A DNA stretch of 37,567 nt from an uncultured Collinsella sp. (GCA_934654625.1 CAKUGM010000012.1:1-37567), one strand, 5' to 3'. Positions 17,991 to 26,555 are shown, counted from the first letter of the stretch. Notes: generated by a model not told the origin, from the letters alone. A program made the numbers and translations.

Positions 17991-19346
17991 ATGAACAAAG
18001 CGGCACCAAACCAATCCCTTTCGCCCCGGCAATCCGTCGCGGTGGGCATCACGCTGTTCTCGATGTTCTTTGGAGCAGGAAACCTCATCTTGCCGCCCAT
18101 GCTCGCACTCCAGGCAGGCACCTCCACCGTCCCGGCAATGATCGGTTTCCTTGTTGCCGGCATTGGCCTGCCGGTACTCGGCATTGTGGCCGTAGCACTC
18201 GTGGGTACGGCACGCGAGCTGGCCGATCGTGTCCACCCGCTGTTCTCGAGCATCTTCGTTGCAGCCATCTACCTGGCGATCGGACCTTGCCTCGCCATTC
18301 CGCGCACCAGTTCCACCGCCTTTGAGATGCTCATCCCGCTCTTCCCACAGGGCGCACCCATCGGCACCATCCGTTTGGTCTTCTCCATCGCGTTCTTTGC
18401 CGTAGCATATGCGCTCGCCATGCACCCCGGAACCCTCACCAAGCTCCTTGGGCGCATCACGGGGCCCGCACTCATCCTCCTGCTAGTCATGGTCGTGGGC
18501 TCGTCGCTCGTCTCACCCGCCGGCGTGGCGCAAGCACCCCAGGCGCCCTACGATAGTGCCGCCCCCATCCAGGGATTCCTCACGGGATACCAAACCATGG
18601 ACTTGCTCGCCTCCCTCACGTTTGGCCTTGTTATTGCCGAGAACATCAAAGAGCTCGGTGTGAGCGATTCGCACGGTCTCATGCGCGAGATCTCGCGCGC
18701 GGGCATTGTGGCCGGCATCCTTATGGCCCTCGTCTACTGCGGTCTGGCGCAGGTGGGCGCCAGCTTTGGCTCGGTCATGCCGCACGCCACCAACGGAGCG
18801 GCGCTGCTTACCGCCTCGGCGACGCTGCACTTTGGCATCGCGGGAACGGTGATCATCGCCGCCATCTACCTACTCGCCTGCTTGAACGTCTGTATTGGCC
18901 TCATTAGCTGCTGCGGCACCTACTTTGCCGAGACCTTTGGCGCGGCAGCCCCCGGTGCGCAGACGCGCATGCTGGGCCGTATCCCCTACGCAGGCTGGGC
19001 CGTGGCCTTCACCGTCTTTTCCTGCGTGGTTTCAAACGTTGGCCTCGACGCCATCCTGACGTTCTCGGTCCCGCTGCTGAGCGCGCTCTACCCCGTCTCC
19101 ATCGTCTTTGTGATTATGGGCATGGCGCACCGCGCTTGCGACCGCCTGCCCCTCACCTGGCCCTGGGCCATCGGCGCCACAACGATCGTGAGCGTTGCCA
19201 CGGCCCTGCGCGACGCCTTCTTTACCGGCATCTGGCTGCCATTTGACGCCCTGCCACTCGCAAGCCTGGGCTTTGGCTGGATGCTCCCCGCCCTTTGCGG
19301 AGCCGCCGTGGGCGCCATCCTCTCGGTCGCACGCGCAACAAAATAG
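17991..19346 (+). CDS. brnQ: Branched-chain amino acid transport carrier (BrnQ/LIVCS family)
   Basis: This 451-aa integral membrane protein should take up leucine, isoleucine and valine with a cation gradient. The opening VAVGITLFSMFFGAGNLILP is the LIVCS signature. About twelve hydrophobic segments follow, including GPCLAIPRTSSTAFEM near residue 100. The length matches the family (about 440). GAAAGG lies upstream of the ATG. A long GC hairpin begins at its stop codon. Confidence 0.95.
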   Translation: MNKAAPNQSLSPRQSVAVGITLFSMFFGAGNLILPPMLALQAGTSTVPAMIGFLVAGIGLPVLGIVAVALVGTARELADRVHPLFSSIFVAAIYLAIGPCLAIPRTSSTAFEMLIPLFPQGAPIGTIRLVFSIAFFAVAYALAMHPGTLTKLLGRITGPALILLLVMVVGSSLVSPAGVAQAPQAPYDSAAPIQGFLTGYQTMDLLASLTFGLVIAENIKELGVSDSHGLMREISRAGIVAGILMALVYCGLAQVGASFGSVMPHATNGAALLTASATLHFGIAGTVIIAAIYLLACLNVCIGLISCCGTYFAETFGAAAPGAQTRMLGRIPYAGWAVAFTVFSCVVSNVGLDAILTFSVPLLSALYPVSIVFVIMGMAHRACDRLPLTWPWAIGATTIVSVATALRDAFFTGIWLPFDALPLASLGFGWMLPALCGAAVGAILSVARATK

Positions 19347-19381
19347 GTCGGGGTGGGCACCCAAAGGAACCCGCCCCGACC
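19346..19381 (-). terminator. Long GC hairpin between brnQ and a convergent gene
   Basis: A 12-bp stem (19346-19357 with 19370-19381, one wobble pair) lies between two convergent genes. On the minus strand it is followed by TATTTTG, on the plus strand by no T-run, so it fits best as terminator of the minus-strand gene, perhaps acting in both directions. Confidence 0.6.
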
Positions 19382-19415
19382 TTGGCGCAGTGAAAAGAGG
19401 GGTATCGAGTTGCTA

Positions 19416-19892
19416 TCAGGCGCGCTTGCGCTCCTGAGCGAACAGCACGATGCCAATAAGCGCCGGAATGCACACGGAAAACGCCAGCACGACGGCATCG
19501 CCAAAATGGAACGCGGGGATGCCTATGAACAGGCCCGCGCAGTACGGGATAAGCCAGATAAGCCACACGCAGATGCTCAGCTTGTGGAAGCCCCGACGAC
19601 TCTGCTCACTGCCGCGAACAGTCACGAACGTTGCCCACAGGGCATGGAAAAGCATGGGGATAATGGCCAGCAGGCCGGTAATGGCGTGCAGCGGAGAGAC
19701 AGCCGCGGTCGAGGTGCGCGCGATGGCGGTCATGATGGTGGTGCCCGTTGTGTCGCAGATCAGGCCCAGCCAGAACAACGCAAGGTGGCTCTTCTTAAGC
19801 GTGCCGGCGCGACGCTCGCCAAAAACGCCAATGGTATAGAAAACAAGAGCAAGCGTGATTGCCGTGGATGTAGGCATAATCAACGGATTCAT
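19416..19892 (-). CDS. Small integral membrane protein, TIGR03987/HsmA-like
   Basis: This 158-aa protein has about five hydrophobic segments and the conserved-looking stretch LALFWLGLICDTTGTTIM followed by HAITGLLAIIPMLFHALWA. It resembles the TIGR03987/HsmA group, of which some members are linked to heme stress; the assignment is moderate and the function here unknown. GGAGGA precedes the ATG at 19892, with somewhat long spacing (11 bases). The truncated TetR gene lies just upstream on the same strand and may have been its regulator. Confidence 0.7.
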   Translation of the reverse strand: MNPLIMPTSTAITLALVFYTIGVFGERRAGTLKKSHLALFWLGLICDTTGTTIMTAIARTSTAAVSPLHAITGLLAIIPMLFHALWATFVTVRGSEQSRRGFHKLSICVWLIWLIPYCAGLFIGIPAFHFGDAVVLAFSVCIPALIGIVLFAQERKRA

Positions 19893-19997
19893 AGGTATGC
19901 GATTCCTCCAAAGTCGATATCGTGCCAGGCGCACCGATTGGCCCGGCTGCGAATCATATTGTGGAATCACCGCACCTGAACATCAAAGGTGCCTTGT

Positions 19998-20570
19998 TCA
20001 TGTCTCACGCGATATAGAGCGTCCTTCGAAGAAGGCCAAAAAGGATGGGGCAGCCGCTCCCCCCCCCGCATGCAGCGCATTGAGCATGTTGTCGAACGTA
20101 AAGCGGCACACCAGCTCGGCATCAAAGCCCGCAGGTAGATCCACGCGGATAGCGGCGTCGTTTTCGTAGACTTCCACCAGACCGCGCAACGCGTGGGCCA
20201 AGATCTGCTATTCACGCAGATGGGCCGCGTTTTTCTCGGCGACAGGGAGCACCTCGGCGCCTTTGAGCCAGCAGCGCCTAAAGCGGTCGAGCACCATGAC
20301 GAGCGACGCATAGAGGTCCTCGCAATAGTCGACAAAACCCTTGTGCACATCGAGGCGACAAAAGCCGTCGAACACGGAACGGCGAAAGAACAGCTCGATG
20401 GTTGCCGTTGTGAGCTTGTCCTTGGAGGCAAAGTGATTGTAGATGGTGCCCACACTCACATGGCACACCTGCGCCAGCGAACGGACGGAAAGCGCCGAGA
20501 GGCCCCGCGTATCGGCGATGCGATAGGCCTCTTCCAGCAGTTCATCACGAGAAATAACGCTCGAAGCCAT
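19998..20570 (-). pseudogene. TetR family regulator interrupted by an in-frame amber codon
   Basis: The first 120 codons encode a good TetR DNA-binding domain, with LSVRSLAQVCHVSVGTIYNH as helix-turn-helix, ending KNAAHLRE then TAG at 20210-20208. The same frame then continues for 69 codons (QILAHALRGLVEVYENDAAI... FDNMLNALHAGG... ISRET) to TGA at 20000-19998. The ligand-binding part is thus complete but separated by a single nonsense codon. Near the end is a run of nine C (20059-20067; nine G in the coding strand), where a slip would swap the C-terminus for a longer one. Either a recent nonsense mutation or a sequencing error could explain it. The truncated product would keep DNA binding. 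Confidence 0.75.
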
Positions 20571-20681
20571 CCGGTCTCCCCTGTTGCGCCCATACGTTCC
20601 AGTTTGCTCATATCAAAGATGGTAAAACAAACAGCGTGTGCCGTAGTGATGCATCAATGTTTGCGATGTTTGACGATCCGC

Positions 20682-21326
20682 CTACTCGAACCAAGCGATG
20701 GCGCGGACGGGAGAGCCGTCGGAGTCCTTGATCCTCAGGGGACAGCAGCTAAACCAAAAGAGATCGTCGCCGCAGCAATCCAAATCTTTAAGGTTCTCGA
20801 TATTCACGATATCGCAGGAAGAGAAGAGCTTCTTGTGGCGCGTAAGGTTCTCGTCGGCGATGGGGTCCAAGCCGATGACATCAAAGCCGATGCCCTTGTA
20901 GCCGCCGGCGATAATCAGGTCGAGCACCTCGTCGTCTATGCAAGGGTAGTCGCCAAAATAGGCGTCCGTGCCCCAGTATTCGTCCCAGCCCAGGTTGAAG
21001 AGAAGAAAATCTGCCCGGGAGACCTTGTCTCCGTAGGGGCGCAGCTGCTCCATGGTGATGGCAGCGCCATCCGGCAGATCGCAGCAGTCGATAACAAGGG
21101 CTTTGCCGATAAACTGGCTCGCGGGAAACTCGTCGAGCGTTGTCCTGTTGGGAAACAGATGCGAGGGCGGATCCATGTGCGTGCCCGTGTGGGAAAACAT
21201 CTGCAGCAGCGTTTCTTTGAAGCCGTTCTTCTCGTACGTGTTAGCAGGCGTGAGCCGGGGCGCATCTGTGCCGGGATAGACCGGCATGTCCTCGGTAATG
21301 GTATGGGTGAGGTCGATAACGCGCAT
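20682..21326 (-). CDS. Cyclase family protein (kynurenine formamidase-like hydrolase)
   Basis: This 214-aa metal-dependent hydrolase carries the family motif HTGTHMDPPSH near residues 46-56, which ligates zinc or manganese. It begins VIDLTHTITEDMPVYPGTDA, the usual start for this group. Members hydrolyse N-formylkynurenine or other amides and lactones; no tryptophan genes adjoin, so the substrate is open. GAAAGGATCC lies before the ATG. It is divergent from the TipAS-like regulator, 166 bases apart. Confidence 0.9.
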   Translation of the reverse strand: MRVIDLTHTITEDMPVYPGTDAPRLTPANTYEKNGFKETLLQMFSHTGTHMDPPSHLFPNRTTLDEFPASQFIGKALVIDCCDLPDGAAITMEQLRPYGDKVSRADFLLFNLGWDEYWGTDAYFGDYPCIDDEVLDLIIAGGYKGIGFDVIGLDPIADENLTRHKKLFSSCDIVNIENLKDLDCCGDDLFWFSCCPLRIKDSDGSPVRAIAWFE

Positions 21327-21492
21327 GATGGATCCTTTCGAGCTTGCTCCATCGTATCAAAGCGGCATGAAGCCGGGGAGGACTTGCCCGACTATCGACC
21401 GGCTTGCCCCGCGCAACAAACGGTTGCTTGGATTGGCCGCCTGTGCCGCTTAAGCTTGTGCTATCGAGAACATCGCTGGAGGGAGAGCCGTC

Positions 21493-22311
21493 ATGGCCTT
21501 TGCCGAGAACCTCATTGCCGTACGCCGGGCGCACAACCTTACGCAGGAGCAGCTTGCGGCCAAACTCTTTGTGACGCGCCAGGCAGTAAGCCGCTGGGAG
21601 CGCGGCGAGGTCACGCCTGGCATCGACATGATGAAGCTCATCTCCGCCGTCACCGGCGAGCCGCTGTCCCACCTGTTGGAGATGCCCGAGCATTACTGCG
21701 AGAGCTGCGGCATGTACCTTACCCCCGACGATTGCGGCACCGATGCGAGCGGCAAGAAGACCGACCATTACTGCAAATGGTGCTATGAGCAGGGTGAGTA
21801 CACGTACGAGACCACGATGGAAGCCATGATCGAGGACTGTGCCCCGCGCCTGGCGGAGAATACCGGCATGACGCTTGACGAGGCGGTGTCGCTCATGGGC
21901 GCGGTGCTGCCACAGCTGGAGCGGTGGCGCGCGGTACGCGAGAACGAGGAGCGCTATGGCAAGGAGGCCCGCGAGCTCTACGGAGATGATGCGGTCGATG
22001 CCGCCAACGAGCGGATATTGAACATGGACCCGGCAGCATGGAACGACGCGAAGGAGCTTGAGCGCGCGATCCTAGGCCAGCTCTCGATTGCCATGGCAGA
22101 GGGCAATCCACGTGGCCCCGAGGCAATGAAGCTGGTGGAAATGCATCGCCATTGGGTGGGTCTTCACTGGGAAAGCGAACCCGAAGACGAAGCTTACCTG
22201 GGGCTTGTTAAGGGATACCTTGCCGACCCGCGTTTTCTGTCTTATTACGATGACCCCTGCGGGGCTGGTGCCACAGCGTTTCTGGTTGAGGTTGTCGAGA
22301 GTGGGGTGTAA
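21493..22311 (+). CDS. XRE-type regulator with zinc ribbon and TipAS-like domain
   Basis: This 272-aa protein has three parts. Residues about 5-60 are a helix-turn-helix (LTQEQLAAKLFVTRQAVSRW). Residues about 69-97 form a zinc ribbon with C69xxC72 and C94xxC97. The C-terminal part from about residue 105 ends in a stretch similar to the TipAS ligand-binding domain (EMHRHWVGLHW, then GLVKGYLADPRFLSYYDD and GAGATAFLVEVVES). TipAS normally follows a MerR domain and binds thiopeptide antibiotics; the XRE plus zinc-ribbon version would be a different sensor. GGAGGGAG precedes the ATG. It sits just upstream of cas9, in the same direction, with 225 bases between. Confidence 0.82.
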   Translation: MAFAENLIAVRRAHNLTQEQLAAKLFVTRQAVSRWERGEVTPGIDMMKLISAVTGEPLSHLLEMPEHYCESCGMYLTPDDCGTDASGKKTDHYCKWCYEQGEYTYETTMEAMIEDCAPRLAENTGMTLDEAVSLMGAVLPQLERWRAVRENEERYGKEARELYGDDAVDAANERILNMDPAAWNDAKELERAILGQLSIAMAEGNPRGPEAMKLVEMHRHWVGLHWESEPEDEAYLGLVKGYLADPRFLSYYDDPCGAGATAFLVEVVESGV

Positions 22312-22481
22312 GGCAGGGGGCGACAATAGGGCCATCGTAGGCATTTTTTCGACCCGGACCCTAGCAGTCTGCTATACAATTCGCAGCCCTTTTCGGCAGG
22401 GCAACGGAACGAAACAATAGCCCCTGGCTAATTATCTCCGTTCGCCCATCAAAAATGCCACTCGTATTGCCCCCGACAGTA

Positions 22482-22528
22482 TTGTCCACACGCAATGGTA
22501 CCTTTCTTATAGTTTCTATTAAGAAAGG
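22482..22528 (+). promoter_or_regulatory. cas9 promoter candidate with overlapping dyad over the ribosome site
   Basis: TTGTCC (22482-22487) and TCTTAT (22505-22510) are 17 bases apart. CCTTTCTTATAG (22501-22512) is complementary to CTATTAAGAAAGG (22516-22528) apart from one bulged T, with a three-base loop. The dyad therefore spans the -10, the predicted start and the Shine-Dalgarno AAGAAAGGGG. If transcription begins further up, for example at the extended -10-like TGCTATACAAT near 22370, the dyad would fold in the mRNA and hide the ribosome site. Which applies is not decidable here. Confidence 0.5.
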
Positions 22529-22536
22529 GGTGCACT

Positions 22537-25500
22537 ATGACAAGCACCGTCAACCGCGAGATTGGAAAGCTCGGACTTCCCAGGCATCTTGTGCTAGGCA
22601 TGGACCCTGGCATCGCAAGCTGCGGATTCGCACTTATCGACATCAATAACCACGAGATTCTTGAAATCGGCGTCCGTCTTTTCGACTCGCCGACTCACCC
22701 AAAAACAGGCCAAAGCCTAGCGGTCATCAGGAGGGGTTTTCGCTCTACCCGCCGCAACATCGATCGCACGCAAGCACGCTTAAAGCACTGTCTTGAAGTT
22801 CTTAAAAAGCACGGTGTTATCCCCCAAGACGCTACGAAAGAGTTCTTTCACACCATCAAAGGCGACAAGCAACCGCTCAAACTGCGCGTCGAGGGTCTTG
22901 ACCGCATGCTAACCAGTCGCGAGTGGGCCCTCGTGCTCTATTCGCTCTGCAAGCGCCGCGGCTATATTCCTCACGGCGAAGGAAGCCAGGACAAATCAAG
23001 CGAGGGAGGAAAAGTCCTTTCCGCCCTCGCCGCAAACAAAGAAGCTATCGCCGAGACCTCCTGCCGCACGGTAGGAGAATGGCTTGCCCAACAACCTCAG
23101 AGCCGAAACCGTGGTGGCAACTACGACAAGTGCGTAACCCACGCCCAGCTTGTCGAAGAAACGCACATTCTTTTCGAAGCCCAGCGCAACTTTGGCTCAC
23201 AGTACGCCTCGGCAGAGCTAGAGGAGGCATACGTTCAGGTATGCGACTGGGAACGCTCGCGCAAAGACTTCGATCGCCGCAGCTATGACCTTGTTGGCTA
23301 TTGCACATACTTTCCAACGGAAAAGCGCGCCGCCCGTTGTACGCTTACCAGTGAACTCGTCGCAGCCTATGGCGCCCTTGGCAACATCACGATTGTCCAC
23401 GAAAACGGAACGACACGCACCCTTACCGCCGCGGAACGTGACAAATGTATCGCCATCTTATTCTCGTGTGAACCAATTCGCGGCAATAAGGATTGCGCCG
23501 TCAAGTTTGGGGCTCTCCGAAGAGAGCTCGATCTGAGCTCCGGCGATTACTTTAAAGGCATCCCCGCTGCAGATGAGAAGACCCGCGAGGTTTATAAACC
23601 CAAGGGTTGGCGTATGTTGCGCAATACACTCAACACGACAAACCCCTTCCTCCTCCGTCGCCTGTATGATGACCGAGATCTTGCCGACTCTGTCATGGAA
23701 GCCGTTGCCTATTCTTCTGCTCTTCCTGTACTCGAAGAACAACTCCAGGCGCTGCCACTCTCTCCAACCGAAATCGACGCTCTCTTCAAGCTGCCCTATT
23801 CCTCCAAAGCCCTTAATGGCTACGGCAATCGCTCCAAAAAGGCGCTCGATATGCTCCTTGATTGCCTCGAGGATTCCGAAGTCCTTGGCCTAACTCAGGC
23901 CGAAGACGACTGCGGCCTGCTAGGCCTGCGCACCCAAGGCGCTCAACTGGAGCGCTCCGAGCGCCTTATGCCCTACGAAATGTGGATTGAACTCACAGGA
24001 CGCACCAACAATAATCCCGTTGTCATCCGTTCTATGTCTCAAATGCGCAAAGTAGTTAACGCCATCTGCCGCAAATGGGGCGTACCCAACGAGATCCATA
24101 TCGAGCTCGACCGCGAGCTCCGACTTCCTCAGCGCGCCAAAGACGATATTGCCAAGGCGCATAAGAAGAACGAGAAAAACCGCGAACGCATAGCAGGACA
24201 AATTGCCGAACTGCGTGGATGTAGCCCCGAAGATGTCTCGGGCAAGCTGATTGAAAAATATCGCCTCTGGGAAGAGCAGGAGTGCTTTGATCTTTACACA
24301 GGCGCCAAGATTGAAGTGGATCGCCTGATAAGTGACGAAACCTATACGCAAATCGACCACATCCTACCGTTTTCGCGTACGGGAGAGAACTCTCCCAGCA
24401 ACAAGGTGCTCGTTCTCGCAAAGAGCAATCAGGACAAGCGCGAGCAGACTCCCTTTGAATGGATGTCAAAGGAAGGCGCACCTTCGTGGGATGCCTTCAA
24501 ACGCCGTGTGGAGGAAAACCAGAAGCTCGGTCGCCGCAAAAAGAACTTCCTCCTAGAAGAGGACCTTGAAGCCAAAGAGGGGGAATTCCTGACCCGCAGC
24601 TTTACCGACACCGCCTATATGTCGCGCGAAGTCTGTGCCTATCTGGCAGACTGCCTATTGTTCCCCGAAGACGGGACCAAGTCACACGTTGTCCCAACGA
24701 CCGGCAGAGCCACCGCATGGCTCCGCCGCAGATGGGGGCTCAACTTTGGCACAAACGGTGAGAAGGATCGTTCCGATGATCGCCATCACGCCACCGACGC
24801 TTGTGTCATCGCTGCATGCAGCAGAAGCTTGGTAATCAAGACTGCTCATATCAGCGAGCAGACACACTGGACCGTCACCAAGAATCTGGACAAAGATGAG
24901 CGCAATCGCCTGCGCATGAAGGCACTTGAAAACGTAATGCCCTGGGAAACGTTTGCAAACGAGGTACGCGCAAGCCACGATTTTGTTATCCCCACACGCT
25001 TTGTTCCACGTAAGGGAAAAGGAGAGCTGTTCGAGCAGACGGTCTACCGTTACGCCGGCGTTAACGATAAGGGCAAAGACCTTGCTCGCAAGGCGAACTC
25101 CAATCAGGATATCGTCATGGGCAACGCCGTTGTCTCTGAAGACGGCAAGTCGATCATTAAGGTGAGCGAGATGCTTTGCCTGAGGCTCTGGCATGACCCG
25201 GAGGCAAAAAAGGGACAAGGCTGCTGGTACGCCGACCCTGTCTACAAGGCAGATATCCCCGCACTTAAAGACGGAACCTATGTGCCCAAGATCGCAAAAG
25301 CGCACACCGGACGTAAAGCATGGAAGCCGGTACCGAAAAGCGCCATGACGCATGGGCCGCTGGAGATCTATCTCGGTGACCTTGTAAAAATTGGCGATTT
25401 TATTGGGCGGTTTAGCGGGTTTGATATAGACTCCGCCAACTGGAAATTCGCAGACAGGCTTACTCGCCAAAAACTAAAAAGTCCAACTGTCGGAAGACTT

Positions 25501-25548
25501 GATAGCGATTTGATTCCGACAATTATTCGCGAATCTGCAATTAACTAG
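22537..25548 (+). CDS. cas9: Cas9 endonuclease, type II-C
   Basis: This 1003-aa protein is the RNA-guided DNA nuclease of the locus, loaded with crRNA and tracrRNA. RuvC-I is VLGMDPGIASCGFALID with D23. An arginine-rich bridge helix follows (RRGFRSTRRNIDRTQARL, about 65-95). RuvC-II is EIHIELDREL with E523. The HNH motif is IDHILPFSR with H608, plus N622 and N631 in the following loop. RuvC-III is DRHHATDACVIAA with H751 and D754. All catalytic residues are intact. The length is in the compact II-C range, and csn2 and cas4 are absent from the locus. AAGAAAGGGG precedes the ATG. The C-terminal PAM-interacting region is present but its PAM cannot be read from sequence. It is the first gene of the locus, followed by a terminator-like hairpin and the array. 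Confidence 0.98.
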   Translation: MTSTVNREIGKLGLPRHLVLGMDPGIASCGFALIDINNHEILEIGVRLFDSPTHPKTGQSLAVIRRGFRSTRRNIDRTQARLKHCLEVLKKHGVIPQDATKEFFHTIKGDKQPLKLRVEGLDRMLTSREWALVLYSLCKRRGYIPHGEGSQDKSSEGGKVLSALAANKEAIAETSCRTVGEWLAQQPQSRNRGGNYDKCVTHAQLVEETHILFEAQRNFGSQYASAELEEAYVQVCDWERSRKDFDRRSYDLVGYCTYFPTEKRAARCTLTSELVAAYGALGNITIVHENGTTRTLTAAERDKCIAILFSCEPIRGNKDCAVKFGALRRELDLSSGDYFKGIPAADEKTREVYKPKGWRMLRNTLNTTNPFLLRRLYDDRDLADSVMEAVAYSSALPVLEEQLQALPLSPTEIDALFKLPYSSKALNGYGNRSKKALDMLLDCLEDSEVLGLTQAEDDCGLLGLRTQGAQLERSERLMPYEMWIELTGRTNNNPVVIRSMSQMRKVVNAICRKWGVPNEIHIELDRELRLPQRAKDDIAKAHKKNEKNRERIAGQIAELRGCSPEDVSGKLIEKYRLWEEQECFDLYTGAKIEVDRLISDETYTQIDHILPFSRTGENSPSNKVLVLAKSNQDKREQTPFEWMSKEGAPSWDAFKRRVEENQKLGRRKKNFLLEEDLEAKEGEFLTRSFTDTAYMSREVCAYLADCLLFPEDGTKSHVVPTTGRATAWLRRRWGLNFGTNGEKDRSDDRHHATDACVIAACSRSLVIKTAHISEQTHWTVTKNLDKDERNRLRMKALENVMPWETFANEVRASHDFVIPTRFVPRKGKGELFEQTVYRYAGVNDKGKDLARKANSNQDIVMGNAVVSEDGKSIIKVSEMLCLRLWHDPEAKKGQGCWYADPVYKADIPALKDGTYVPKIAKAHTGRKAWKPVPKSAMTHGPLEIYLGDLVKIGDFIGRFSGFDIDSANWKFADRLTRQKLKSPTVGRLDSDLIPTIIRESAIN

Positions 25549-25557
25549 CAAACGCTA

Positions 25558-25602
25558 TGGCCCCATTCCCAGCGCACAGAGCTCGAATGGGGCCACTTCT
25601 TC
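25558..25602 (+). terminator. Hairpin after cas9, probable terminator
   Basis: A perfect 11-bp stem (TGGCCCCATTC 25558-25568 with GAATGGGGCCA 25585-25595) is followed by CTTCTTC. The T-run is imperfect, so termination may be partial. It separates cas9 from the CRISPR array. Confidence 0.65.
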
Positions 25603-25652
25603 AAATGGCGCGCGGACAAGCACAACCATTACGAAAGCCAGTGATTCACTCA

Positions 25653-26284
25653 ATACCAAATATGCGCCCTTCCCCAAGGTGATACGCTGCATATACGACT
25701 TGATGGAGGTCGACGATGGTCTTGAGCACACGCCCTTCCCCAAGGTGATACGCTCTGCGCCTCGGTCATGGCCTGCATGCTCTCGTCTTGAGCACGCGCC
25801 CTTCCCCAAGGTGATACGCTACTTCTTTATAACAAATGCCACTATCGCTCGTCTTGAGCACGCGCCCTTCCCCAAGGTGATACGCTGAACGGCTCGCCTT
25901 CCTCGTCCATGACCTGGTCTTGAGCACGCGCCCTTCCCCAAGGTGATACGCTGGTGTACTTGCCGAGAATGCAGTCATACGTGTCTTGAGCACGCGCCCT
26001 TCCCCAAGGTGATACGCTTATGACCTTGCATGTAAAACAGAGCCATAGGGTCTTGAGCACGCGCCCTTCCCCAAGGTGATACGCTTCGAATCGTCGCAGA
26101 CGTAGGCGTTGACCTTGTCTTGAGCACGCGCCCTTCCCCAAGGTGATACGCTCGCATAAGCTCGCTCCTGAGCAGCGCTCGAGTCTTGAGCACGCGCCCT
26201 TCCCCAAGGTGATACGCTGCAAAGGGGCGGCAATGGAAATTGGTAAAAGTCTTGAGCACGCGCCCTTCCCCAAGGTGATACGCT
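25653..26284 (+). CRISPR. Type II-C CRISPR array, 10 repeats and 9 spacers
   Basis: The 36-base repeat starts GTCTTGAGCACGCGCCC and ends AAGGTGATACGCT. Repeats start at 25653, 25719, 25785, 25851, 25917, 25983, 26050, 26117, 26183 and 26249. Spacers are 30 bases, except two of 31 (26019-26049 and 26086-26116). Repeat 1 is degenerate only in its first 11 bases; repeat 2 has one change (G to A at its position 12); the others are identical. The degenerate end at cas9 marks the old end, so new spacers probably enter next to 26284. The plus orientation of crRNA follows from the tracrRNA anti-repeat. The last nine bases, TGATACGCT, match an extended -10 (TGnTAnnnT), present in all ten repeats, so each can start a crRNA about seven bases into the next spacer. 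That would leave a guide of about 24 bases. Confidence 0.98.
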
Positions 26285-26294
26285 ATGTGCGCAC

Positions 26295-26329
26295 AGAAAA
26301 GCCCCTCCAACAGGGGCTTTTCTGTTTTT
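26295..26329 (+). terminator. Terminator of the CRISPR array
   Basis: A 12-bp perfect stem (AGAAAAGCCCCT 26295-26306 with AGGGGCTTTTCT 26312-26323, five-base loop) is followed by GTTTTT. It lies ten bases after the last repeat on the plus strand and confirms plus-strand transcription of the array. Confidence 0.92.
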
Positions 26330-26549
26330 CAATCGTTAAAAAATGAATCATCAGGCCTAAAACAGGCTTGTCATTTCTCATTTTTCTTTCGCAGAATTGT
26401 GCCGATTGCGTGACCGCAGAAGGCAAAAAACGATTAAACAATATGGAGATTCCTCCATATCTATAGGCAATTCCCTGTGCCAATCAAGGCCGATTGCAGG
26501 TGCCTCAAAACTAATTTCTTTGTTCCGTTTGCAGATTAAAGCCAGACAT
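26330..26549. other. AT-rich gene-free interval next to the new-spacer end (leader candidate)
   Basis: About 220 bases with lower GC than the surroundings and no convincing gene lie between the array terminator and the tracrRNA terminator. It holds a near-perfect 20-base dyad, ATATGGAG/CTCCATAT around ATTC (26441-26460), and GCCGATTGC twice (26401-26409 and 26489-26497). As the array's non-degenerate end faces it, it may contain the sequence that directs spacer insertion. Confidence 0.45.
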
Positions 26550-26555
26550 TCGCCC

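Noticed and set aside
19967..20455. Alternative 162-aa minus-strand frame over the TetR gene
   Set aside because: Out of frame with the helix-turn-helix coding sequence and of shadow-like composition.
25766..26332. Repetitive minus-strand open frames across the array with AYHLGEGRVLKT units
   Set aside because: They arise because the 66-base repeat-spacer unit is divisible by three; they are not proteins.
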